Positions 29,187-38,547 of a stretch of DNA of 64,000 nucleotides are shown here, piece by piece. Origin of the DNA: Candidatus Sumerlaeaceae bacterium (GTDB taxonomy: Bacteria > Sumerlaeota > Sumerlaeia > Sumerlaeales > Sumerlaeaceae); NCBI GenBank assembly GCA_026418615.1, contig JAOAAY010000001.1:78052-142051 (forward strand). The letters are read 5' to 3'. The position numbers and the translations under genes were made by a program. The notes under the pieces are model-generated. The model worked only from the letters and a program-made list of their open reading frames with translations. It searched no databases and was not told where the DNA came from. Every line of letters starts with the position of its first letter. Positions within the stretch are counted from its first letter, which is position 1.

Positions 29187-30064
29187 ACCGATGGCTCATG
29201 TCGCCCCGTCAGACATTGCTGGCAATAGATACATGCATGCCAAGCCCTGCCAAACTCGCGCCGCTCTGAAAATTATCGGAAAAACATCGCGTTCTCGTCC
29301 GTCGCGCTGTCCGTCGAGCGCACCCCGGCCCGCAGGCTGCCCGCAAGCCATGGGGGTGACTGGCTCGGGCGAATGTCGCCTGAACGCATTCGCTTCTCCG
29401 CAAAATGAGTCTTAATCTTGTGAAAAGGAACACCGACACGGCAACCAATCGGCCCAAAGCAACAGAATGAAGCCGCAACACCAAACCCGGCCTACAGGCT
29501 TATTCCACCGGCCACGACCCAGTTGTGGTAAAAACAGCGTTCAGTGATGATTTGTACGCTGCATCAGGTGTCAGTGTACCCACGGAGGGTTTCCAAGCCC
29601 AGTAAACTATGCTGCCTAAACCGCCTGATTAGCCAATGATTGCTAACCCGAATCCAGAACGCAGCATTCCCATTGTTCTGCACCAACGAAATAAGTCTGT
29701 GTTCCCTGCCAGCACAACTGCTGACGGACACTACTGACGCATTAACTGCTGAGAAACTACCATGCAGGCCGCCGTTCAACTAATCAAAACGCCGGCACGG
29801 CGAGTAAACGCTAGTCAGGGCACCGGTCATGAACCTCTCCACATGACCCCGCCTTTGCATCCCGGACCATTCGCGGCGCACTCAGTTGCTGTATCCAGTA
29901 CATTGGGTCGTGCCCTGGCATTTTCAGCGGTAAGGGCTGCAAATTTCGTATTTTAGGCATCAGTGACCGGATAGTCCACCCATGATCTTGCGGGGGAGGA
30001 TGATTTCTGGTTGGCCAATCGCGGCATAGCGCCCGGATGCAAATGGCATGAGGAACTCAGTAGC
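29187..30064. other. Gene-empty stretch
   Basis: About 0.9 kb between the glycosyltransferase gene and the prepilin terminator. Short open frames exist but lack ribosome-binding sites and recognisable products. Base composition is visibly less GC-rich than the neighbouring genes. I found no tRNA, tmRNA, SRP RNA or repeat in it. Confidence 0.6.
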
Positions 30065-30107
30065 AAAAAAAAGGAGCGCCGACCACTGATCAGGTAGCCG
30101 GCGCTCC
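30065..30107 (-). terminator. Rho-independent terminator of the prepilin gene
   Basis: Read on the minus strand, GGAGCGCCG (30107-30099) pairs with CGGCGCTCC (30081-30073) and is followed by eight T residues. It lies 31 bases after the prepilin stop. Confidence 0.88.
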
Positions 30108-30137
30108 CGCGCTTGCCTATGTCAGCGAGTTCGCCTG

Positions 30138-30764
30138 TTAACCGCGCTGGTAACGGTCGGTCGTGCGCTGCGTCCGGAAGATGTTCCCCGGACTGACAGT
30201 GCCATTAGTAGCGTCATAATTGATATACACGGCGCCCTGCTGGTTAAATGGATCGCGGTCAGGACCGTAGGAATACATCAGCCAGTTGCCAGCGTCAGCC
30301 TGCCTCATCAGAAAACTTGTACTGTTGGCATACTCGGGGTCGGCAAGCCACTGATCGAAATTGAAATATACATAACGCTTTCCAATTTCGACAATGTGGG
30401 CGTATGTGCTGTTGAGGGTGGTGTGCGGAATAAACGGGTCATACATCAAAGATGATATGTAGGCAACCGGAGTGGTCAGGTAACTCGGAATGCGTGCATG
30501 GTCATCGTTGCTCAGTGGGGCCACGGTAATATCATTGAAGACATCCCAAGTTGAACCGGCGTAATTATCGCTCATCGGCGGATAGTTGTTGTTGTCCACC
30601 CGATAGGATTCGAGCGCGGTTGCGGTGCTGCGAAGATCTGCTCGCGCCCGGCTGACCTTCGCCCGCGTCTGCGCCTCGAGGAAATTCGGGACGGCGATTG
30701 CTGCGAGGATGGCGATGATCGCCACGACGATGAGCAACTCGATTAGGGTAAAGCCGCGTCTCAT
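30138..30764 (-). CDS. Type IV pilin-like / type II pseudopilin precursor
   Basis: The first residues MRRGFTLIELLIVVAIIAILAAIAVP are a class III prepilin signal: peptidase cleavage after Gly4, mature Phe1 and the conserved Glu5, then the hydrophobic assembly helix. The 180-residue globular part, with LMYSYGPDRDP near the end, matches the large prepilin families of Planctomycetota/Sumerlaeota-like bacteria rather than classic PilA. GGGGAGG lies 8 bases before the ATG. The gene is monocistronic, with no secretion or pilus assembly genes in view and its own terminator. Confidence 0.9.
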   Translation of the reverse strand: MRRGFTLIELLIVVAIIAILAAIAVPNFLEAQTRAKVSRARADLRSTATALESYRVDNNNYPPMSDNYAGSTWDVFNDITVAPLSNDDHARIPSYLTTPVAYISSLMYDPFIPHTTLNSTYAHIVEIGKRYVYFNFDQWLADPEYANSTSFLMRQADAGNWLMYSYGPDRDPFNQQGAVYINYDATNGTVSPGNIFRTQRTTDRYQRG

Positions 30765-31310
30765 GCTGGATACCTCCCCATCATATATTAAGCCATCAAC
30801 GAGTCTGGTAACCGCTTGGAAACGAAAAAATCAAGCGGGAAAGCGTGGTGCTAAGCACCGACGGCTGAAGTCACGATTGATATATGCTTCCTTTCGACGA
30901 GCAAACCCGTGAAGCGCCATAACCATGCTTGCGCCTGCTCCTACGAGAGCCGCGCTTCCGCCCGTGCTGGCGCGGTCGCTCCTGTTCGCGTCGCAGGCGG
31001 TGGGCCGGGGTCGCGCACCATGCTGAGCCCGCGCCCGGCAATTCGGCGCAAGGTCGCTCACCTAAACGCGCGGGGTTCGGCGGCCTGTATGCGGTTACAG
31101 CATTCCGGCTGTTCGCGGCCAGAGCCCAAGTCCCGCCGGTTGTGGGGCCGGGCAGGTCAGCGCTGACCAAACGCTGCAGCAAGGTGCACAGATGGCTTGT
31201 GCTATCAGAGTGAGCCGGCAACGGCGGCCGTTCTAACCATCCAAACACGAAGGGCACGCCCACTGTCGCAGGCTTGTGCGGTGCAACATCGCGCACGCCG
31301 GCCATCCTAT
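30765..31310. other. Gene-poor stretch
   Basis: About 0.55 kb between xseB and the prepilin gene. A minus-strand open frame of 144 codons begins 6 bases after xseB. Its Arg/Pro/Ala-rich sequence looks like random GC-rich translation, and I see no ribosome-binding site. The prepilin promoter must lie at the left end, where AT-rich TTAATATATG occurs. Confidence 0.5.
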
Positions 31311-31580
31311 CTACTCATCGTCGGTCTCGTCCTCGAATGGCTGAAGATCGGTTTGGCCACGGCTGTTTTCGACGATGACTTGGATTTTGCGCTCGATAGC
31401 CGTTAGTTCGGCTGTGCAGCGTTGGCTTAAGGCCATCCCGCGTTCAAACAATTTGAGTGAATCCTCAAGCGAGGTCGTCTCGCTTTCGAGCGCCGATACG
31501 ATCCGCTCCAGTTCCTCGAAACACCGCTCGAGCGGCCATTTGCTAATGTCATCGTCAGTCTTCGCTTTGCCCTTGGCCAT
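31311..31580 (-). CDS. xseB: Exodeoxyribonuclease VII small subunit
   Basis: XseB binds several copies of XseA to form exonuclease VII, which degrades single-stranded DNA. The 89-aa helical protein shows the family pattern FEELERIVSALESETTSLEDSLKLFERGM and an acidic C-terminus. AGAGG lies upstream of the ATG. xseA is not in this window. It follows the O-antigen ligase gene after 197 bases on the same strand. Confidence 0.93.
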   Translation of the reverse strand: MAKGKAKTDDDISKWPLERCFEELERIVSALESETTSLEDSLKLFERGMALSQRCTAELTAIERKIQVIVENSRGQTDLQPFEDETDDE

Positions 31581-31777
31581 TGCTCAGTCCTCTTTTCGTG
31601 TCTGCCATTCGCCTCTACCCGGTAACTCCTGCATCCCGCCGGCAAGGCGTCTTGGCAACCCGTCTGCTTGTCACGCGTGGCGCAGATCCCAAGCAACTTT
31701 TTTATCTGTCAGGCATGAGATCCCGACAGCAGCATCCTGTTCGAGTTCACGATCCGAGTTGGCGGTCCTGGGCCGAT

Positions 31778-33844
31778 TTACTCACGGGTTAGAAGGTTGA
31801 AATTGGACTTGAGAATCCGCAGGCCGAGGTCGCGCTCATCGCCCCGGCCAGCGGTCTTGCGCGGATTGAAAGTCCCGCTAAGGTCCACCACGAGAGTGAA
31901 ATCCCCCGTTGCACCCGCCGACCGCTCATAGACCAAGGTCTTGGGAGCAGTTGTGTCAAAAATTTCTGTGCCGACGCGCCGCCCGTCCAGGTAAATGCGC
32001 GCGGTCAGGGGGCTAAAGCCCGCAAAGGGATTTTCGGCCACGAATCCCACGCGATCGCCCGCCACCGGGCCGCGCACGGTCATTCGCCGGGCGGTCCAAC
32101 GAAATTGGCCGCCGCCCGGCTCGCGCTCGATCTCGTGGGCGCCGCGGACCATGGGAAGGCGCAAGACCCCGCGGGTTTCGCGCACGGTCCTCCAGCCATA
32201 CAACGCCACCACCAAAACCGCGGCCGCCAAAAGCAGGACTCGGCCGGCTTCGCGGGATCCGTCGGCTGCCACCGGCTCGGGAGACCGCCCCTCTAATGCC
32301 AAAGCCACCGCCGGCAGACCCATAACATAATAAAGCATTTCGATTACAATTACCGGATGTCCTGTCAGGTTCGACAACGCCACGATCAAGCATGCGCACC
32401 ACGCCCCCCGCACCAGCCAGGCGTCGGCGGGCACGGCACTTCCCTGCCGCCCGAGCAACAGAAGCAAAACCGCCGCCAACCCAAGCACATACGGGATCAG
32501 CCCGGCCAACCCCAATTCAGCGGCGACTTGGAGATAAAAATTGTGGGCATTCTCGCTGGGCGGATTCCAAGCACGAAACGAGGGGTCATGGTACCGGGGC
32601 AACTGCCGCGGGAACGATCCAATCCCAACCCCTGTGACCGGATGCTCACGCCAGAGAAGTAATCCGCCGCGCCAAATATTAAGACGCCCTTTCAAGATGT
32701 CATTGAGTCGGTTTTCCTGTCGGCACCACTTATCCCAAACCCGAGAGTCGGGGCGCAAACGCACCGCCGCGCCAGCCGCCAGTGCCAGGATGAGCACCGT
32801 CACAAGCGACAGCGCGAGACGCATGCGCCACAAAGATAAGAACCAGCGGGAAGCCCGCTCGCGGTTCGCCACGCCGAACAAAATCGCAGCAGGAACCAAG
32901 GCGATGAGTGCCGTCCGGCTGAAAGTGGCGTAAACGCCAGCAGCCATCAGCACAGCCGCTCCGGCGAGCCCCACCCGAGCCGGGCGCGTTCGCGCCCCCA
33001 ACAGCAAAGCCAATGACAAAAACAGGCAGCCGGCAAGAAACACTCCGCAGGAGTTCACATCCGGAAAAGTGCCGCTAGCCCGGCGGCGCGTTTCGTACGG
33101 GTTTTTCCAGAAATCAATCAGGTGGATGCCAAACACAAACTGGATGACAGCATAAGCGGCCACACCCACGCCAGCCACCACCAACAGCAGCATGGCCAGC
33201 CGGGCCGCGCGCGGACGCCCGCGCAGAAACAGCATCGCATGAAAGACTGCGACAGCCTCCACAAACGACACGGCCACGCGGATCATGTGATCGGGCCTGT
33301 CCATTCTCGACACAAAAACCTCGGACATCCGGTCGGCTAACACGCCGTAGGCCAGCGGATGAGTCAGATCCAAACGGCGCGCAAGACCAGACACCAGCGA
33401 GGCCAAGGCCACGAGCACAAACAGAGCCAGCAAACCGCTGGCCGGGGTCCAAGGCAATTTGATCGGGCGCACCCAAATCCGAGCAAGCCCCGCTCCGGCC
33501 GCGACTCCAAGGAAAGCCAATTCAGACAGACTAAAGTTGGTCACCCCTAGCCGAAACGGCAGGATCGGCAGAAGGGGCAAAGTGACGAAAAAGGCCACAA
33601 GCGCCCACCAAGGACGCACGGCGCCGGCCAAGATAAAGGCAAGAAACCATGGCCAAGTCAAATGAGGCAGGGAACGCGAACCACTGCAGAGAAAGGACGA
33701 CACCCACACAACGATGGCAACACCTGCCAGCACCGCGACGGTTCGCGCAGACCTTTGCCCTGCGGGCGAACGCGGCCGCCACCAGCAGACACATCCATCA
33801 GGTTGAGGCTGAGCATTGCTCCCGTCGGCGCCCGGCCGCGTCAA
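31778..33844 (-). CDS. O-antigen ligase-like membrane protein (Wzy_C) with C-terminal periplasmic domain
   Basis: A ~688-aa polytopic membrane protein of the O-antigen ligase/polymerase group. About a dozen hydrophobic segments surround a large loop with REHPVTGVGIGSFP and ENAHNFYLQVAAELG, the usual Wzy_C signatures. A ~140-residue soluble C-terminus follows the last helix, rich in beta-like sequence and of unknown role. It likely joins or polymerises surface glycan in the inner membrane. The start is uncertain: a TTG forms TTGA with the stop of the amidohydrolase gene, implying coupling; a GTG further in (AVLAGVAIVVW) is possible. Confidence 0.8.
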   Translation of the reverse strand: MTRPGADGSNAQPQPDGCVCWWRPRSPAGQRSARTVAVLAGVAIVVWVSSFLCSGSRSLPHLTWPWFLAFILAGAVRPWWALVAFFVTLPLLPILPFRLGVTNFSLSELAFLGVAAGAGLARIWVRPIKLPWTPASGLLALFVLVALASLVSGLARRLDLTHPLAYGVLADRMSEVFVSRMDRPDHMIRVAVSFVEAVAVFHAMLFLRGRPRAARLAMLLLVVAGVGVAAYAVIQFVFGIHLIDFWKNPYETRRRASGTFPDVNSCGVFLAGCLFLSLALLLGARTRPARVGLAGAAVLMAAGVYATFSRTALIALVPAAILFGVANRERASRWFLSLWRMRLALSLVTVLILALAAGAAVRLRPDSRVWDKWCRQENRLNDILKGRLNIWRGGLLLWREHPVTGVGIGSFPRQLPRYHDPSFRAWNPPSENAHNFYLQVAAELGLAGLIPYVLGLAAVLLLLLGRQGSAVPADAWLVRGAWCACLIVALSNLTGHPVIVIEMLYYVMGLPAVALALEGRSPEPVAADGSREAGRVLLLAAAVLVVALYGWRTVRETRGVLRLPMVRGAHEIEREPGGGQFRWTARRMTVRGPVAGDRVGFVAENPFAGFSPLTARIYLDGRRVGTEIFDTTAPKTLVYERSAGATGDFTLVVDLSGTFNPRKTAGRGDERDLGLRILKSNFNLLTRE

Positions 33845-35097
33845 GCCACCTGCTCCCCGGCAATAAAGGTGGCAGCCACCCGCGTGGCGGGGTGAACGAG
33901 AATTTCGCGCAAATCGGCCAGCACCCCCGGGCCTGCCGTGAGCGATGCAAAGTCGGCACAGGCACCCGGCGCGATAATCCCAACGGGCGGCTTGAGGGCC
34001 GCAAGCGGACGCCATCTCGCGGGGTTGCGCGTGGCCAGATCAAGCAATTGGACGCCGGAGAGGAAAGAAAAGGCGCTTGCTGCGAGACGCAACTGCTTGA
34101 GCATGCTCAGAGACTCGCCACTGGCCAGGCTGTCCGTACCCAACGCGATATTGGCACCGCACGACAGCATCTTCCACATGGGAAATGGCGGCCGCGCAAA
34201 GAAACGGTGGGTGCCGGGGCAATGGACGATCAGGCGCGGCGGTGCGAAAACCGCGGCGTCACCCTCCGCAGGGAAGTTCAGATGAAATGCCGCGTCGCAA
34301 CTTGCGAGCAACCCCTCCCGCTCCAAATATTGCACCGCACCGCAACCCGGCGCCGTTTCAAACGCGCGGGGCAAACCGTGCGAATCCAGAAAATCTGCTA
34401 ACGGGCCGGCTCCAGATGCCAGCATCTCCATTTCCGCTTCGGACTCGGCCAAATGCCAGCCACATGGCAGTTCAGGCCGCTCTCCCAACAATTCGCGCAG
34501 TCGTGCGCGTAACGCGGGGCCGACGGTGTACGGAGCGTGGGGATTGACACCCGAGGCAATGCATCGCCCGGCGGAAGGCGCAGCAAGCCGCTGGCGCAGA
34601 AGCCCCATGGCATCCTCCGCCCGGGCATCGTCGAGCCCGATCATCTCGAAGAGGGCAACATACCTGAGCGGGCTCTCCGCCAAAATCGCCGCAGTGGCCG
34701 GCCGAGAATGGCTGTCCACAACCGTTGTCGTGCCGCCCGCCAGCAATTGCTTGACGCCCTCTCGTGCACCAGCCGCAAAATCCTCGTCCGTGCCATGCCG
34801 CTTCGCGTCGTACATCGCGGCCAGCCAGTCCGGAAATGGCACGCCGGCGGGCAGGCAACCGCGCAGATGCGAGTATTCGACATGGCAATGGGCGTTGATA
34901 AATCCCGGAAGGAGAAGTTCGGTCTCAACTCGTCGGCACGACAAATCAGCGGTGGCGCTGCGCGGCACAATGTCCACGATCAGACCGCCGCGAACAAGCA
35001 CCGCGGCATCATGCATGAGTCCGCGACCGGCTATGTATGCGGCGCGTGCCTCGAAAATGATTTCGATCGAATCCGTGACTGCGGCGCACGAAGCCAT
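33841..35097 (-). CDS. Amidohydrolase-family deaminase (aminofutalosine/SAH deaminase-like)
   Basis: A 418-aa cytoplasmic metal-dependent hydrolase of the TrzN/MtaD/MqnX group. Metal-site motifs are visible in order: NAHCHVEYSHL, NPHAPYT, the WHLAESEAE histidine, HCPGTHRFF and GTDSLASGE. The last two resemble HCPxSN and GTDS of nucleoside-type deaminases, so the substrate may be aminodeoxyfutalosine, methylthioadenosine or S-adenosylhomocysteine; I cannot tell which. No menaquinone genes are nearby. The ATG lies 25 bases after the OppF-like gene; the frame is open further upstream but overlaps that gene. Confidence 0.82.
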   Translation of the reverse strand: MASCAAVTDSIEIIFEARAAYIAGRGLMHDAAVLVRGGLIVDIVPRSATADLSCRRVETELLLPGFINAHCHVEYSHLRGCLPAGVPFPDWLAAMYDAKRHGTDEDFAAGAREGVKQLLAGGTTTVVDSHSRPATAAILAESPLRYVALFEMIGLDDARAEDAMGLLRQRLAAPSAGRCIASGVNPHAPYTVGPALRARLRELLGERPELPCGWHLAESEAEMEMLASGAGPLADFLDSHGLPRAFETAPGCGAVQYLEREGLLASCDAAFHLNFPAEGDAAVFAPPRLIVHCPGTHRFFARPPFPMWKMLSCGANIALGTDSLASGESLSMLKQLRLAASAFSFLSGVQLLDLATRNPARWRPLAALKPPVGIIAPGACADFASLTAGPGVLADLREILVHPATRVAATFIAGEQVA

Positions 35098-35122
35098 GGC
35101 TTTCCGGTTCTGGCTGCTCCTG

Positions 35123-36163
35123 TCAGGTTGATGGCGCGTGTTCAGGGTCGTATAGGTGGCACGCAACCTGTACACCGTCAGACTGAGGCAGAAGGCGCGG
35201 CACGATTTTATCACACGGGGCGAAGCGGCGCGGGCATCGAGGGTGAAACGCGCATCCCGACGGCGGATTGAGCGGCGAGGGCACATCCCCTTGCAGCAAA
35301 GCCCGTGGCCCGCGTTTGGCCGGATCGGGTTTGGGAACGGCCGCCAGCAGCGCCTGAGTGTATGGGTGGCGCGGCGTTTCAAACAGTTGGAGTTTCGGCC
35401 CGATCTCGACAATGCGTCCCAAATACATGACCGCCACCCGATGGCTGATGTGGCCGACCACGCTCAAGTCGTGGGCGATGAAGACATAACTCAGCCCATG
35501 CTCCTCCTGCAGCCGCTGCAACAGGTTGATGATCTGCGACTGGATCGAGACATCGAGCGCGCTGACGGGCTCGTCGGCGATGATGACATGCGGCTCGACG
35601 GCAAGCGCCCGGGCCACGCCGATGCGCTGGCGTTGCCCCCCGGAAAACTCGTGCGGGAACCGCTTGAGAGCGTTCGGGTTCAGCCCCACCTCCGCCAGCA
35701 GTTCCTTCACGCGCTCGGTCTTGCGGGCGCCGTGGGCGAGACGGTGGATTGTCAACGCCTCGCCGATGATGGATCCAACCGTCATGCGCGGATTGAGGGA
35801 ACTGTACGGGTCTTGAAAAATCATCTGCATTCGACGGCGCCACGGAAGCAATTGGCGATTGCTCAGCGTGGTCAGGTCCGGCGAATCGAGCAAACGCACC
35901 TCGCCCGCGGTTGGACGGATCAATTGCAGGATGAGACGGCCTGTCGTGGTCTTGCCGCATCCGCTTTCGCCGACAAGGCCAAGCGTCTCGCGCGGTCCCA
36001 ATTCGAACGAGACGCCGTCCACGGCGCGCACGGCTCCCGCATCGCGACCAAACAAACCTTTTCGCACAGGAAAATGTTTCGTCAAACCGTTGACACGCAG
36101 CACCGGCGAAAAGCCGGCTGGCCTGCCATCGGGTAGCGCGTCGTGTGGGGTGGCACTTGTCAT
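35123..36163 (-). CDS. Oligopeptide/dipeptide ABC transporter ATP-binding protein (OppF/DppF-like)
   Basis: The 346-aa cytoplasmic ATPase has Walker A (GESGCGKTT), the signature FSGGQRQRIGVARAL and Walker B (VIIADEPVSALD). Its C-terminal extension (RHPYTQALL, then the Cys-containing HPRCP region) is the oligo_HPY tail specific to peptide/nickel importers. In most genomes it sits next to OppD, two permeases and a binding protein; none is visible here, so partners must be elsewhere. It is divergent from the second O-antigen ligase-like gene. Confidence 0.92.
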   Translation of the reverse strand: MTSATPHDALPDGRPAGFSPVLRVNGLTKHFPVRKGLFGRDAGAVRAVDGVSFELGPRETLGLVGESGCGKTTTGRLILQLIRPTAGEVRLLDSPDLTTLSNRQLLPWRRRMQMIFQDPYSSLNPRMTVGSIIGEALTIHRLAHGARKTERVKELLAEVGLNPNALKRFPHEFSGGQRQRIGVARALAVEPHVIIADEPVSALDVSIQSQIINLLQRLQEEHGLSYVFIAHDLSVVGHISHRVAVMYLGRIVEIGPKLQLFETPRHPYTQALLAAVPKPDPAKRGPRALLQGDVPSPLNPPSGCAFHPRCPRRFAPCDKIVPRLLPQSDGVQVACHLYDPEHAPST

Positions 36164-36275
36164 GGACGGCGGTTATGGGCGCGGGTGCCCGGCACCGCAA
36201 CGGTTTTTGCAGACCTCTGATTACCGTCTTAGGCGTTGACCCGCGGCGCAGGCACGCTGTGACCTGCAGGCCGTC

Positions 36276-37841
36276 ATGACCGGGGAGCCCCCAGAGATTG
36301 TGCCAAACCGCAGCAGTGCAAACACCCGACGATTGGTTGTTCTCGCGATTGCCGGCCTTGCCCTTCATGCGCTTGTCTACGCCGACCGGCGAGCCTTGGC
36401 CTCATTTACACAGGTTGCGTGGGCTGTCATGGTCATCACGGCGATCCTCGATCGTTCGATGCCCTTGCGTGCGCGTTTGCGCCGCATAATACCTGTCTAT
36501 GCCGGCTCACTCGCGATTTGTTTCGCGACCTCTGCCATCCTCGGCCATCCGACCGAGGCCGTTTCGCAGTTTCTGCGCTACCACTTGTGGGCCGTATGGC
36601 TCACGGTCTTGTGGCTGGCGGCCTCCGTCTGGCAGATCCATGCAAACCTTTGGTCGCGAGCCTTGGTGGGCCTGTGCGTCGCCCATGCCTTCTTGTGTCT
36701 TTTATCCGCATTTGCGGCGGCTGAGCCTCGGCTCAGCATGAAACTCTTTGGCACGGATCTCGGTGTCTATGTTGGTCTTTTCCTCATTATTCTGCGCTAT
36801 TGGGCCGTGTACACGCCGCGAATGCTGCGGTGCGTGGCGTGGGGTCACACGGCCCTGATCAGTGCCGCGGTCATCGCCATGTTAGTCACTGTGACTGTCT
36901 ATGCGACAGGAGACACTGCCGTGCGCACGGGTCTCGAAGCACAGGAATGGATCCTATCTGAACCTGGCGACAGCGGAACCACCTGGCGGCTTTTGTTCCC
37001 TTTTCAGCACCACAACCGGGCGGGATTTTTTGCCATGACCGCGGTGTTCATTGTGATGGCTATGGCCCTGACGATCCGGTCCGCCGCCCGGCGCGGACTC
37101 GCAATCTCGCTCTCTGCTGCGGCAGCGGTCTGCCTTGCGTTCACGCTCACCCGCGCCGCGATGGCGGCCGCGATCGCCGGACTGGCGGTGGCCGCTCCGA
37201 TGGCTTTGGCAGCGGACCGCCGCCTGCGGTGGTTGCTGCTCCTGTTTCTCGGGTTGCCACTCATATGGTTCGGGCTTCCCGAGGCTCACAAGACGCGAAT
37301 CCTTCAGGTCACCAATCCGGCGGCGTGGGTGCCCGGGCGCGCAACGACCACGGGTGCGCGCATGGTTCTATGGGATCGGACCCTTTCCCTTGTGGCCCGG
37401 CATCCGGTGACGGGAGTCGGCTATGGTTACGAACGCTTCGAGCAAGTTTTTAACAAAACTTATCCTGACCTTGTACGCACGCTGGGTGGCACAAGCCATG
37501 CACACAACCAATGGTTGCAGGCGGCCGCCGAGTCAGGGGTGCCGGCTGCGCTGATGCTGCTAGTCTTCACACTGGCTCGCTTCGCCATTCTCATCGCCGC
37601 AATCCGCCGATCGTGGCCGCGCGCGTCGGTTTTGGTCGTGTGGCTGGGCCTTGAATTGGCTATACAAGCCTACCTGATGACCAACTACACCTTGCGTTAC
37701 AGTCTGGGAGCCTACACTTACTGCATTTGGGCCGTGGGAAGTGCGATGGCGCTTCAAGCCTTGGGCCGCCTTGCCCGACCGGATGAGCCGACCGTCATGC
37801 CGCTTTCCCGTGAAGTCCCGGCGGCCGACGCGTTATTGTAA
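36276..37841 (+). CDS. O-antigen ligase-like membrane protein (Wzy_C)
   Basis: A 521-aa polytopic membrane protein with about eleven hydrophobic segments and the Wzy_C loop signatures RHPVTGVGYGYERF and SHAHNQWLQAAAESG. It should ligate or polymerise a lipid-linked glycan on the periplasmic face of the inner membrane. It is shorter than the ligase-like protein at 31778 and lacks its soluble C-terminus. It leads into the M50 protease gene after 10 bases and may head the unit that contains trpS and scpAB. Confidence 0.88.
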   Translation: MTGEPPEIVPNRSSANTRRLVVLAIAGLALHALVYADRRALASFTQVAWAVMVITAILDRSMPLRARLRRIIPVYAGSLAICFATSAILGHPTEAVSQFLRYHLWAVWLTVLWLAASVWQIHANLWSRALVGLCVAHAFLCLLSAFAAAEPRLSMKLFGTDLGVYVGLFLIILRYWAVYTPRMLRCVAWGHTALISAAVIAMLVTVTVYATGDTAVRTGLEAQEWILSEPGDSGTTWRLLFPFQHHNRAGFFAMTAVFIVMAMALTIRSAARRGLAISLSAAAAVCLAFTLTRAAMAAAIAGLAVAAPMALAADRRLRWLLLLFLGLPLIWFGLPEAHKTRILQVTNPAAWVPGRATTTGARMVLWDRTLSLVARHPVTGVGYGYERFEQVFNKTYPDLVRTLGGTSHAHNQWLQAAAESGVPAALMLLVFTLARFAILIAAIRRSWPRASVLVVWLGLELAIQAYLMTNYTLRYSLGAYTYCIWAVGSAMALQALGRLARPDEPTVMPLSREVPAADALL

Positions 37842-37851
37842 AGCCGGTCCT

Positions 37852-38547
37852 ATGAACCTGTCGCCCGATATTCTTCTCTTCATACCCGTGTTGTTGCTGT
37901 GCCTGACCGTGCACGAGTTTGCCCACGCGTGGTCCGCCAAGATGGGCGGCGACATGACCGCCACATATCAAGGGCGGCTGACGCTCAACCCGATCGCTCA
38001 CATAGATCCCATCGGCACCGTACTGATGCCAATTCTAGCCCTTTTGGCATCCGGAATCCCGATGATCTGCTGGGCCAAACCAGTTCCGGTGAACACCATG
38101 CGCTTGCGAAGTGCTGTTTGGCATGTTTATGTTAGCCTCGCTGGCCCGGCATCCAACATCCTGCTGCTGATCGTGACCGTATTGCTCGCCAAAATTGTCA
38201 TGATGTCTGGCGGCCCGGCAGCGCAGATTGCCTTCAGCCAGTCCATGAGCGGAGCGGGCACGGGCCCTCTGGGCATCTTTTTCGATATCGCCCAGAAGAT
38301 GATTGTCATGAATTTGGTCTTGGCGATCTTCAACATGATCCCAATCCCTCCCCTCGACGGCAGTTCGCTCGTGTACCACTTTTTCATCCGCGAGCGATGG
38401 AATCTGCATCAAATGTGGGCCGTCCTGTCCCAGTTCGGATTCATCATTTTATTTGTCTTGATCCAGATTCCGTTGTTCCGTCAGGCTCTTGCGGCTGCAT
38501 ATTCGCTTCCCTATTACCATATAATGATTTGGCTGGCGGGAGTCTGA
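37852..38547 (+). CDS. Site-2 protease family membrane metalloprotease (M50)
   Basis: A 231-aa intramembrane zinc protease. The zinc motif is HEFAH (His21, Glu22, His25) in the first helix, and the third ligand lies in IPIPPLDGSS near residue 167. It is the short, PDZ-less M50B type often found beside trpS, scpA and scpB in bacteria; its substrate is generally unknown. Its stop shares a base with the trpS start (TGATG). Confidence 0.92.
   Translation: MNLSPDILLFIPVLLLCLTVHEFAHAWSAKMGGDMTATYQGRLTLNPIAHIDPIGTVLMPILALLASGIPMICWAKPVPVNTMRLRSAVWHVYVSLAGPASNILLLIVTVLLAKIVMMSGGPAAQIAFSQSMSGAGTGPLGIFFDIAQKMIVMNLVLAIFNMIPIPPLDGSSLVYHFFIRERWNLHQMWAVLSQFGFIILFVLIQIPLFRQALAAAYSLPYYHIMIWLAGV

Noticed and set aside
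29762..29956. 64-codon plus-strand frame in the gene-empty stretch
   Set aside because: No ribosome-binding site, no family resemblance.
30871..31305. 144-codon minus-strand frame just after xseB
   Set aside because: Composition looks like random translation of GC-rich DNA, and no ribosome-binding site is seen; kept only as a note in the gap entry.
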